From positions 1 through 28,880 of the forward strand of contig JAEYMU010000033.1 of the NCBI GenBank assembly GCA_023407175.1: 28,880 nt of DNA. Reading direction: 5' to 3'. Positions 8,764 to 15,389 of this stretch are shown here, one piece after another (within the stretch, counting starts at the first letter, position 1; each line of letters opens with the position of its first letter). The DNA is from Bacillota bacterium. Lineage in GTDB: Bacteria > Bacillota_A > Clostridia > Lachnospirales > Lachnospiraceae. The position numbers and the translations under genes are program-made. The notes under the pieces are model-generated. The model saw nothing but the letters and a program-made list of their open reading frames with translations. It ran no database searches and was not told the origin of the DNA.

Positions 8764-11025
8764 ATGGAAAAGATAGGAACAACAAGGATATCAATAGCGG
8801 TATTTTTTATGGTGTTTTTTTATACTCATGCCACATTTGCAGGGCAACCTTCTTTAAAATTATGGTATGATAAACCTGCGACAGTATGGATGACATCTGC
8901 CTTGCCGCTAGGTAATGGGGAGTTAGGTGCCATGTTCTTTGGTGGTGTAGGGCAAGAACAAATTCAGTTTAATGAAAAGACACTGTGGACAGGGAACACT
9001 AACTTGCGCGGAGCATACCAGAATTTTGGTGATATCTATCTTGATTTTCAGCATCAGGATGCTTATTCGGATTACAGGAGAGAACTGAATTTGGATACAG
9101 CCATTGGTTCTGTTTCTTATAAATATAATGGAATACGCTATACCCGGGAATATTTTGCGAGCAACCCTGACAGCGTAATCGTCATGCGGATTTCTGCTCC
9201 GGAAAAGAAAGGTAAACTGTCTTTTTCTGTCCGGTTATCAGATGCACATTCCGGTATATTAAAGGTGGAGGATAACCTTCTTACCATCAGCGGTACCCTT
9301 GATCTTCTTTCTTATGAGGCGCAGGTGCGTGTCGTGAATGAAGGAGGAAGATTGTCCGTTGATAATCACAAGGTTATGGTAACTGATGCGGATGCCGTCA
9401 CCCTTTTTTTATCGGCAGCTACCAATTATAATGTTTCTTCCGCCACTTATCTTGGAGAATCTGAAGAACAATTACATCAGAAGGTTTCCCGGCGAATTAT
9501 GCAGGCTGGGAAGAAAGATTATAAAGAATTAAAACGTAATCATTTACTTGATTATTGTCCGAATTTTAGTCGGGTGAAATTGGATTTGGGAGTAAAAATG
9601 CCGGATATAACGACAGATTTATTAGTAAGCAAACATAAGGAAAGTACATATCTGGATATACTATACTTCCAATATGGACGCTATCTGATATTAAGCTCAT
9701 CGCGTGGAATGAATCTGCCTAACAACCTGCAAGGTATTTGGAATAATGATAACAACCCGGCCTGGCAATGTGATATTCATACAAATATCAATGTACAGAT
9801 GAATTATTGGCCGGTAGAAAATACAAATTTGGGTGAATGCCATCGTCCTTTTTTGAATTATGTGGCAACCGAAGCTTTGAAAAAAGACGGGAGCTGGCAA
9901 AGGATAGCCAAGAGTGAGAATCTTAGAGGGTGGACTGTAAAAACTCAAACTAATATATTTGCCTATACAGACTGGAATATCAATCGTCCGGCCAATGCGT
10001 GGTATTGCATGCATTTGTGGCAACATTTTGCTTATAACAATGATACGGTTTATTTGAGAGAGACAGCGTTTCCTGTGATGAAAGCTGCTTGTGAATATTG
10101 GTTTGACCGTTTGATAAAACATGACCGTACTGGTAAATGGATTGCTCCGGCAGAATGGTCGCCGGAGCAGGGGCCTTGGGAGGATGGAGTTTCTTATGCG
10201 CAGCAGTTGATTTGGGAATTGTTTGAGCAAACGTTGAAAGCCGCAAATATTGTTGGTGCAGCTCCGGAATTTATTAATGAGTTGAAGGATAAGTTTGCAA
10301 ACCTTGATAATGGGGTGGTAATCGGTGATTGGGGGCAAATCCGTGAATGGAAGATTACACCTGATATAAAAGGGGATGATCACCGTCATTTATCACATTT
10401 GATGGCTTTGTATCCAGGCAACCAAATTTCATATCATAAAGAAAAATCATATGCTGACGCTGCAAAAGTGTCGCTTGAATCCCGAGGAGACCAGGGGACG
10501 GGATGGAGCCGTGCCTGGAAAATAGCGTGCTGGGCACGTTTGTTTGACGGAGAGCATGCTTATCGATTATTGAAGTCTGCATTGAATCTTTCCACTCTCA
10601 CCGTGGTAAGTATGGATAATAGTAAAGGTGGAGTATATGAGAATCTTCTGGACTCCCATCCTCCCTTTCAGATTGACGGAAATTTGGGAGCAACAGCGGG
10701 GATTACTGAAATGTTGCTTCAGAGTAATCAAGGATTTATTCATCTTTTGCCTGCATTGCCCGCTGTCTGGTCTGACGGAGAGTTTAAAGGATTAAAAACA
10801 GTAGGTAATTTCACGATCGATTTATCATGGAAAAAGGGATTACCCGTAAAATGTACTTTATACTCCGGTTCTGGTAATGAATGTAGAATCTATTGTCCTT
10901 CCGGGATGCGTATAAAGATGCTTAGAGATGAAAGAGGGAAGAAAATCGCTTTTGTGCCTATAGGAGATCAGATATCATTTCCCACTGTAAAAGGACGAAA
11001 GTATAGCTTCTCTATGACATACTAA
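8764..11025 (+). CDS. GH95 family alpha-L-fucosidase or alpha-L-galactosidase
   Basis: The protein has 753 residues and a signal peptide ending near TFA-G (residue 26). The N-terminal beta-sandwich carries the GH95 signature LWYDKPA, ALPLGNGELGAMFFGG and FNEKTLWTG. The (alpha/alpha)6 barrel holds the active-site set known from family members: H339, N341 and N343 in DIHTNINVQMNYW, the acid E468 in WSPEQGPW, and D638 in FQIDGNLGATAGI. All are present, so the enzyme looks intact. GH95 enzymes are inverting and release terminal alpha-1,2-linked L-fucose; some Bacteroides members prefer L-galactose. The signal peptide suggests a periplasmic location. It is the last gene of the enzyme cluster and is followed by a 476-base gap with no clear terminator. 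At 753 residues it is slightly shorter than many family members, with no obvious missing block. Confidence 0.93.
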   Translation: MEKIGTTRISIAVFFMVFFYTHATFAGQPSLKLWYDKPATVWMTSALPLGNGELGAMFFGGVGQEQIQFNEKTLWTGNTNLRGAYQNFGDIYLDFQHQDAYSDYRRELNLDTAIGSVSYKYNGIRYTREYFASNPDSVIVMRISAPEKKGKLSFSVRLSDAHSGILKVEDNLLTISGTLDLLSYEAQVRVVNEGGRLSVDNHKVMVTDADAVTLFLSAATNYNVSSATYLGESEEQLHQKVSRRIMQAGKKDYKELKRNHLLDYCPNFSRVKLDLGVKMPDITTDLLVSKHKESTYLDILYFQYGRYLILSSSRGMNLPNNLQGIWNNDNNPAWQCDIHTNINVQMNYWPVENTNLGECHRPFLNYVATEALKKDGSWQRIAKSENLRGWTVKTQTNIFAYTDWNINRPANAWYCMHLWQHFAYNNDTVYLRETAFPVMKAACEYWFDRLIKHDRTGKWIAPAEWSPEQGPWEDGVSYAQQLIWELFEQTLKAANIVGAAPEFINELKDKFANLDNGVVIGDWGQIREWKITPDIKGDDHRHLSHLMALYPGNQISYHKEKSYADAAKVSLESRGDQGTGWSRAWKIACWARLFDGEHAYRLLKSALNLSTLTVVSMDNSKGGVYENLLDSHPPFQIDGNLGATAGITEMLLQSNQGFIHLLPALPAVWSDGEFKGLKTVGNFTIDLSWKKGLPVKCTLYSGSGNECRIYCPSGMRIKMLRDERGKKIAFVPIGDQISFPTVKGRKYSFSMTY

Positions 11026-11165
11026 TCCTGATTTTATTTGCTACCGTAACCTTCTTTTATCCGTATATATGCCACCGTTGGGAAATTAAGATGCAAAATG
11101 CAGATTATTAAGCCATGATGAGCGGAATATATAGGTATTAGAGATCAATGATTAAAAGATAATAC

Positions 11166-11210
11166 GTACGAGATGCTCATCTGGTCATGTACCGGATGAG
11201 CATCTCGTGC
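11166..11210 (+). other. 20-bp inverted repeat (hairpin) formed by the first two repeat units
   Basis: Bases 11166-11185 pair with 11191-11210 around the loop CATGT. Eighteen pairs are Watson-Crick. The other two (11167 with 11209, 11182 with 11194) are T-G, which are stable U-G pairs in a + strand RNA but A-C mismatches in a - strand RNA. No T-run follows, so it is not a standard intrinsic terminator. It could be a 3' end stabiliser of the GH95 transcript or simply the result of repeat inversion. Confidence 0.6.
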
Positions 11211-11263
11211 TGTTTCGGATGAGCATCTGGTAATGTATGAGATGCTCATCTCGTACATCGTGC
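11172..11263. repeat. Four-unit 23-bp tandem array with alternating dyad core
   Basis: The 11-base core GATGnnCATCT starts at 11172, 11195, 11218 and 11241, exactly 23 bp apart each time. The central dinucleotide is CT, AG, AG, CT, so the self-complementary GATG-CATC arms are kept while the middle is inverted in units 2 and 3. The core is followed by GGT, CGT, GGT, CGT, and the rest of each unit is less conserved. A further unit is not seen at 11264. The spacing is about two helical turns. Confidence 0.8.
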
Positions 11264-11277
11264 CTAACCGGAATCTA

Positions 11278-11317
11278 TATGCTATCTCCTAATGATCCGT
11301 ATGCTATCTCTTAGTGA
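11278..11317. repeat. Imperfect 18-bp direct repeat pair, 22-bp period
   Basis: TATGCTATCTCCTAATGA at 11278-11295 recurs as TATGCTATCTCTTAGTGA at 11300-11317, with two differences, both transitions. It lies just right of the 23-bp array and shares an ATGCTnATCTC-like core with it, so it may be a degenerate continuation of the same repeat family. Confidence 0.6.
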
Positions 11318-11389
11318 AGAACATGACCGCTATTAATACGATAAAAGTATGGTAACATACGTTTTCCCCGATGAAAAGGGGATTTTTTC

Positions 11390-11397
11390 TATATTTG
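11390..11397 (+). promoter_or_regulatory. Possible Bacteroides -7 element (TATATTTG)
   Basis: TATATTTG matches the Bacteroides housekeeping -7 consensus TAnnTTTG exactly. No TTTG box sits at the usual 19-21 base distance upstream; the nearest is TTTC at 11363-11366. It would start a transcript about 100 bases before the sigma gene. The more conserved candidate is at 11464. Confidence 0.35.
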
Positions 11398-11405
11398 CAC
11401 CATTA

Positions 11406-11471
11406 TGTTACATATATTGTATCATTTGTTACCACATTACCATTTGCCGGCATGGCTATATCCTACTTTTG
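11406..11471 (+). promoter_or_regulatory. Promoter of ECF sigma gene 1 with paired TGTTAC boxes
   Basis: TGTTAC occurs at 11406-11411 and 11427-11432, exactly 21 bp apart. A perfect -7 element TACTTTTG lies at 11464-11471, 36 bp after the second GTTAC and 38 bp before the ATG. The same arrangement with identical spacings precedes the second sigma gene (28610-28675). A TTTG at 11443-11446 is only 17 bases before the -7 element and is not shared with the other copy, so a normal -33 box appears to be lacking. That fits a promoter that needs an activator. Confidence 0.6.
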
Positions 11472-11501
11472 TAACATCGTTGAACAGAAAATTTGAATGC
11501 T

Positions 11502-12026
11502 ATGAATTCAGAGACTACATCAGAAATCTTCTTCACGGAATGCTATCTGCAATATCGTGGAATCATTCGTAATTATATTGCTTACCGCATCCCTCATCCC
11601 AATGAGGCGGAGGATCTGTTGCAAGATGTTTTCGTTCGTTTATGGGAATATCGTAAGTTTGTCAATCCTGATACTGTACGCCAACTTCTTTTTACGATTG
11701 CGCATCACCTCATTATTGATAAAGTCCGTCTTTATTATAAAAGGGAAGAATTTACTTCCTATATATATAAAGTACAGGAAAGTCAACAGAATACAACGGA
11801 AGGCTATATGCAAACTTCTGAATTGATAGCATTACATAATAAAGTTGTCAGTACTCTTCCACCCAAACGCCGGAGAATTTATGAAATGAGCTTCTATCAT
11901 GACCTGTCGTCCCCAGCCATTGCAAATAAACTTAGCCTGTCTGTCAGGACGGTGGAGGGACAATTGTTATCAGCCCGTAAATCAGTGCGTGGTTATATGA
12001 AACGGCAGCTTTCCGAAGTGGGTTAG
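11502..12026 (+). CDS. ECF-type RNA polymerase sigma-70 factor (orphan)
   Basis: This 174-residue cytoplasmic protein has sigma region 2 (about 15-80, with EAEDLLQDVFVRLWEYR, the core-polymerase binding and -10 reading part) and region 4 (about 115-165, with PPKRRRIYEMSFYHDLSS and the helix-turn-helix LSLSVRTVEGQL). It should direct polymerase to a small set of promoters, most likely the SusC/D operon that starts 67 bases downstream. I chose ATG 11502 over the in-frame TTG 11493 because the paralogue at 28706 has its only possible start at the aligned position and shares the leader. Bacteroides glycan loci with ECF factors usually have a FecR-like anti-sigma gene next; none is present here. 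An out-of-frame two-codon ORF (ATG CTA TGA at 11498-11506) overlaps the start. Confidence 0.92.
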   Translation: MNSETTSEIFFTECYLQYRGIIRNYIAYRIPHPNEAEDLLQDVFVRLWEYRKFVNPDTVRQLLFTIAHHLIIDKVRLYYKREEFTSYIYKVQESQQNTTEGYMQTSELIALHNKVVSTLPPKRRRIYEMSFYHDLSSPAIANKLSLSVRTVEGQLLSARKSVRGYMKRQLSEVG

Positions 12027-12093
12027 GGAGTAAAAGTAACCGGTTGAACATTTGAAATTGAAAGACACAGAATTTAATAATAAATTTAGTATT

Positions 12094-15000
12094 ATGGGAA
12101 TTAAATCCAGTTTTTTATTTAGTAAGGGAGCTGTCTTAGCTATCGCTATGTTGACAGGCGCTCCATCGGATGTATTGCTACGTGCCAATACATCCATGGA
12201 AGAAGGCATGATTGTTGCCCAAACAGGGAGAATGATTAAAGGAACTGTAACTGATCAGCATGGAGAACCGTTGATTGGTTGTAATGTAGTTGTTGTTGGT
12301 TCGCAAACGGGAGTAATAACGGATATCGATGGTAATTTCACTCTGTCCATATCCGGTGAGGCGAAACAGTTGAAGGTAACTTATATCGGTTATATCGAGC
12401 AGATAATAGCTATTGGGAACCGTTCGGAAATAAAAATTACTCTTCGGGAAGATAATAACGCGTTGGATGAGGTAGTCGTTGTCGGTTATGGCGTTCAGAA
12501 AAAAGCAACATTGACAGGCGCGGTAGAACAGATAAACAGCCAGGCGCTTGAGAGTCGCGCAGTGACTAATGTCGGTTTAGCTTTGCAAGGCCAGACTCCC
12601 GGCCTGGTGGTAACCCGTAGCTCCTCTCGTCCGGGTAATGAAGGGTTGAATTTTCAAATTCGTGGCGCTACATCTGTCAATGGAGGCTCTCCACTGATTA
12701 TAGTAGACGGAGTTCCAACTGTGAACGATGCTTCTTTCCAAAATATGAATATGGACGATATTGAGAGCATCAGCGTGCTAAAGGACGGTTCTGCCTCTAT
12801 CTATGGAGCAAAGGCAGCCAATGGTGTCATATTGGTGACTACCAAAAAAGGTAAGGGGAAAGTAAGTGTGGACTATGGTTTTAATATGCGTTTTACTACA
12901 AACGGTATCATGGCTTTCTCTCCTAATATGTCGCAGTATGCCACTATGTGGCTGGAAGCCAATAAAGAGGAAAGCATTCCATATTGGTGGGGATGGGGCT
13001 CCAAAGATGTGTTGGAACGGATGCAACAGGGTATTGAAGGAATTTATCATACAGCAGATGAAAATTGGGGAGATGTTTTCATCGGGAACGCGAACCGTAT
13101 TGATGAAATGTTTGCCCGAAGGTATTCTTACCAGCATAATTTAAGTGTTGCCGGCTCCACAGAAAAATCAGATTATCGTATTTCAGCGGCATATGCTGAC
13201 AACCAGGGGAATCTTGCCACTGCTTATGACGGGCAAAAACAGATTAATTTACGTTTGAACTATGGTATTCAATTGGCGAAATGGTTCCGCTTGGAAACAG
13301 GAGCAAGTATGGTGAAAACAGATACTTCATCTCCTTCCAGTGGATTGGATTCCTCTCTTTATGGGAATGACATGCCTTTCTTTCCTGCAAAAAATCCCTA
13401 CGGGCAATGGAATGCTAATTTTGGAAAGATAGGTAACCGTAATTCAGCTGCCGCTACTTCTGACGGAGGGCGGGATGATAAAACAAACCTGACTACGCGT
13501 GTTGATTTGAAGGCGATAGTGGATATATGGAAAGGAATCAGCTTCGAGGGTATGGCCTCTTTTCAGAATGAAGAATATAGGAGGGAACGCTATGTACTTC
13601 CCGTGCAAACTTATACTTGGTTTGGAGAAGTCGCCGATGAACTCATAACTTCTACAGAACAGTCTTTCAGCAATACGACCTCTCCGGGCAGTCTCAAGGA
13701 AGAGAGTAATCCCGGATATTTATCTATAGCAAACAATCGGTTTTATCAGTACTACTCGGCGTTATTGAAGTACAATCATACATTTGGGGATGTACACAAT
13801 GTTTCGGCCGTGGCAGGTATTAATGCGGAAAAGTGGGAGAATAAAGACTTGGCGGCAGGACGTAAGGATTTTGATGATAACGGTGTGTATGACTTGAATC
13901 TGGCGAGTGGGCTGATGGGAAATAGTGGAGGCAAATCGCATAATGGTACCTACTCTTATATAATGAAAGTGAACTATAACTATGCGGAAAAATATTTGCT
14001 TGAATTGATGGGGAGAAGAGATGGTAATTCTAAATTCGCTGACGGATACCGTTTCAAAAACTTTGGCTCTGCATCTTTAGGTTGGGTATTTACTCAAGAA
14101 GACTTTCTGAAGTTTGTACAACCTGTACTTGATTTTGGTAAGGTTCGTTTGAGTTATGGTACTTCCGGGAATGATGCCGGATTGGGAAATTATGATTATT
14201 TGTCTATCGTAAACCAAGGAACCACCGTGCTTGGGCTAACACCTTCTAAACAAGTTTCCAGCAGTTTGAGTAATGGTGGATTAATCAGTTATACTCGTAC
14301 TTGGGAAAAAGTGGAGCAAAAGAATGTTGGTATAGATTTAGGTTTTCTAAATAACCGTTTGAGAGCGACTTTTGACTATTTCTGGAAAGATAACATCGGA
14401 ATGTTGACGCAGGTAGCATATCCGTCAGTGTTGGGAGGATCGGCTCCTAAAACCAATAGCGGTCATTTGAGCGTGAAAGGATGGGAGTTTACTTTAGGAT
14501 GGCGTGATAGAGTTGCTGATTTCAATTATTCGGTCAATTTTAATATCGGTGATACGAAAACAATGTTGAAAGAATTAGTTGGTGCGGATTCTTATGGCGC
14601 AGGAAAAAATAAAACGGTCAATGGCTATCCATTAAATTCATGGTTCCTCTATCGTACGGACGGATTTTTTAAGAATCAGGAAGAAGTAGACCGCTATTTT
14701 GATTTGTATTCTAATGGAGGTGCTGATCTTACAAACGTAAACAAAGGTACATCCACAGCATTGCGTCCCGGCGATGTGAAACGTTTGGATTTAAACGGTG
14801 ATTATCAGATTTCTCCGAACGGGAATGAAAATAGTGATTTGCAGTTCGTTGGAGATGCTAATCCGCATTTTGTATTTGGTATTTCATTGGCAGGATCATG
14901 GAAAGGGCTCGATTTTGATGCCTTCTTTCAAGGAGTGGGAAAACAATATATCATGCGTTCCGGTTGGATGGCATATCCTTTCTATGCGAGATTCTCTAAC

Positions 15001-15351
15001 CAAAATCCTAATTTCTTAGGCAAGACATGGACAGAAAGCAATCCTAATGCGGAGTATCCTCGTCTTTCTGTCTATGAAGAGCGTTCAAGATGGAACTATC
15101 AGAATAATGATTTTATGTTACAGAACAGTCGGTATATTCGTTTGAAATCATTGATTATAGGATATACGCTACCCAAAGCATGGACTCAAAAAGTAAAACT
15201 GGAGAAAGTACGTCTTTATTTTTCAGGAAACGACCTTTGGGAAGCTTCCAATATAAAAGATGGCTTTGATCCGGAGGCTGGCGAAGGCTCTAACAGTTCC
15301 GGTTATCCATTTGCTCGTACATGGTCTTTCGGACTTAATATAGGTTTCTAA
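12094..15351 (+). CDS. SusC-like TonB-dependent outer-membrane transporter
   Basis: Counting from ATG 12094 the protein has 1085 residues. A hydrophobic signal sequence is followed by a carboxypeptidase-D-regulatory-like domain (about 46-117, GTVTDQHGEPLIG to VTYIGY). Next comes the TonB-box region DEVVVVGYG (about 125-133), a plug domain with VDGVP and the SusC-type segment SISVLKDGSASIYGAKAANG, and a large beta-barrel ending in a terminal Phe. It should import oligosaccharides across the outer membrane with its SusD partner, which starts 38 bases downstream. No STN (secretin and TonB N-terminal) domain is present. That domain is what normally talks to an anti-sigma factor, so this transporter is not built to signal to the sigma factor upstream. 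An upstream in-frame TTG at 12052 would add 14 polar residues and spoil the signal peptide. Confidence 0.95.
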   Translation: MGIKSSFLFSKGAVLAIAMLTGAPSDVLLRANTSMEEGMIVAQTGRMIKGTVTDQHGEPLIGCNVVVVGSQTGVITDIDGNFTLSISGEAKQLKVTYIGYIEQIIAIGNRSEIKITLREDNNALDEVVVVGYGVQKKATLTGAVEQINSQALESRAVTNVGLALQGQTPGLVVTRSSSRPGNEGLNFQIRGATSVNGGSPLIIVDGVPTVNDASFQNMNMDDIESISVLKDGSASIYGAKAANGVILVTTKKGKGKVSVDYGFNMRFTTNGIMAFSPNMSQYATMWLEANKEESIPYWWGWGSKDVLERMQQGIEGIYHTADENWGDVFIGNANRIDEMFARRYSYQHNLSVAGSTEKSDYRISAAYADNQGNLATAYDGQKQINLRLNYGIQLAKWFRLETGASMVKTDTSSPSSGLDSSLYGNDMPFFPAKNPYGQWNANFGKIGNRNSAAATSDGGRDDKTNLTTRVDLKAIVDIWKGISFEGMASFQNEEYRRERYVLPVQTYTWFGEVADELITSTEQSFSNTTSPGSLKEESNPGYLSIANNRFYQYYSALLKYNHTFGDVHNVSAVAGINAEKWENKDLAAGRKDFDDNGVYDLNLASGLMGNSGGKSHNGTYSYIMKVNYNYAEKYLLELMGRRDGNSKFADGYRFKNFGSASLGWVFTQEDFLKFVQPVLDFGKVRLSYGTSGNDAGLGNYDYLSIVNQGTTVLGLTPSKQVSSSLSNGGLISYTRTWEKVEQKNVGIDLGFLNNRLRATFDYFWKDNIGMLTQVAYPSVLGGSAPKTNSGHLSVKGWEFTLGWRDRVADFNYSVNFNIGDTKTMLKELVGADSYGAGKNKTVNGYPLNSWFLYRTDGFFKNQEEVDRYFDLYSNGGADLTNVNKGTSTALRPGDVKRLDLNGDYQISPNGNENSDLQFVGDANPHFVFGISLAGSWKGLDFDAFFQGVGKQYIMRSGWMAYPFYARFSNQNPNFLGKTWTESNPNAEYPRLSVYEERSRWNYQNNDFMLQNSRYIRLKSLIIGYTLPKAWTQKVKLEKVRLYFSGNDLWEASNIKDGFDPEAGEGSNSSGYPFARTWSFGLNIGF

Positions 15352-15389
15352 ACTCGTAGATTAAAGTTAATAATATAACGTAGAATAAT

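Larger units (their letters stand above)
11026..11501. other. 476-base intergenic region between the GH95 and ECF sigma genes
   Basis: No gene is supported on either strand. The left part (11026-11165) is AT-rich and shows nothing recognisable. The middle (11166-11317) holds the 23-bp repeat array, its hairpins and a second repeat pair. The right part (11390-11501) holds two promoter-like TAnnTTTG elements and the paired TGTTAC boxes of the sigma gene. It is the longest non-coding stretch in the window. Confidence 0.85.

Noticed and set aside
9697..10389. A 230-codon open frame on the - strand inside the GH95 gene
   Set aside because: It lies fully antisense to a clear enzyme with intact active-site motifs, has no recognisable domain and no signal sequence, and looks like low-complexity shadow coding.
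11166..11215. The long hairpin as an intrinsic terminator of the GH95 operon
   Set aside because: No T-run follows the stem (TGTTTCGG), unlike the three convincing terminators elsewhere in the window.
11172..11263. CRISPR array
   Set aside because: The units abut at 23 bp with no unique spacers, the core is only 11 bases and inverts between units, and no cas genes are present.
11443..11471. TTTG at 11443 as a standard -33 box for the sigma promoter
   Set aside because: The 17-base spacing is shorter than the usual 19-21, and the box is absent from the otherwise matching promoter of the second sigma gene.
11493..11501. TTG 11493 as the sigma start
   Set aside because: The aligned position in the second sigma gene is not a start codon, and both leaders are conserved up to the ATG at 11502 and 28706.
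12052..12093. TTG 12052 as the SusC start
   Set aside because: It would put 14 mostly charged residues before a good signal sequence; ATG 12094 gives a normal signal peptide.
12027..12093. Separate promoter for SusC in the 67-base gap
   Set aside because: The TTTG at 12051 and the partial TAAATTTA at 12081 are 26 bases apart, too far for the known spacing, and the latter is not a full match. An ECF-type promoter here cannot be judged without a consensus.
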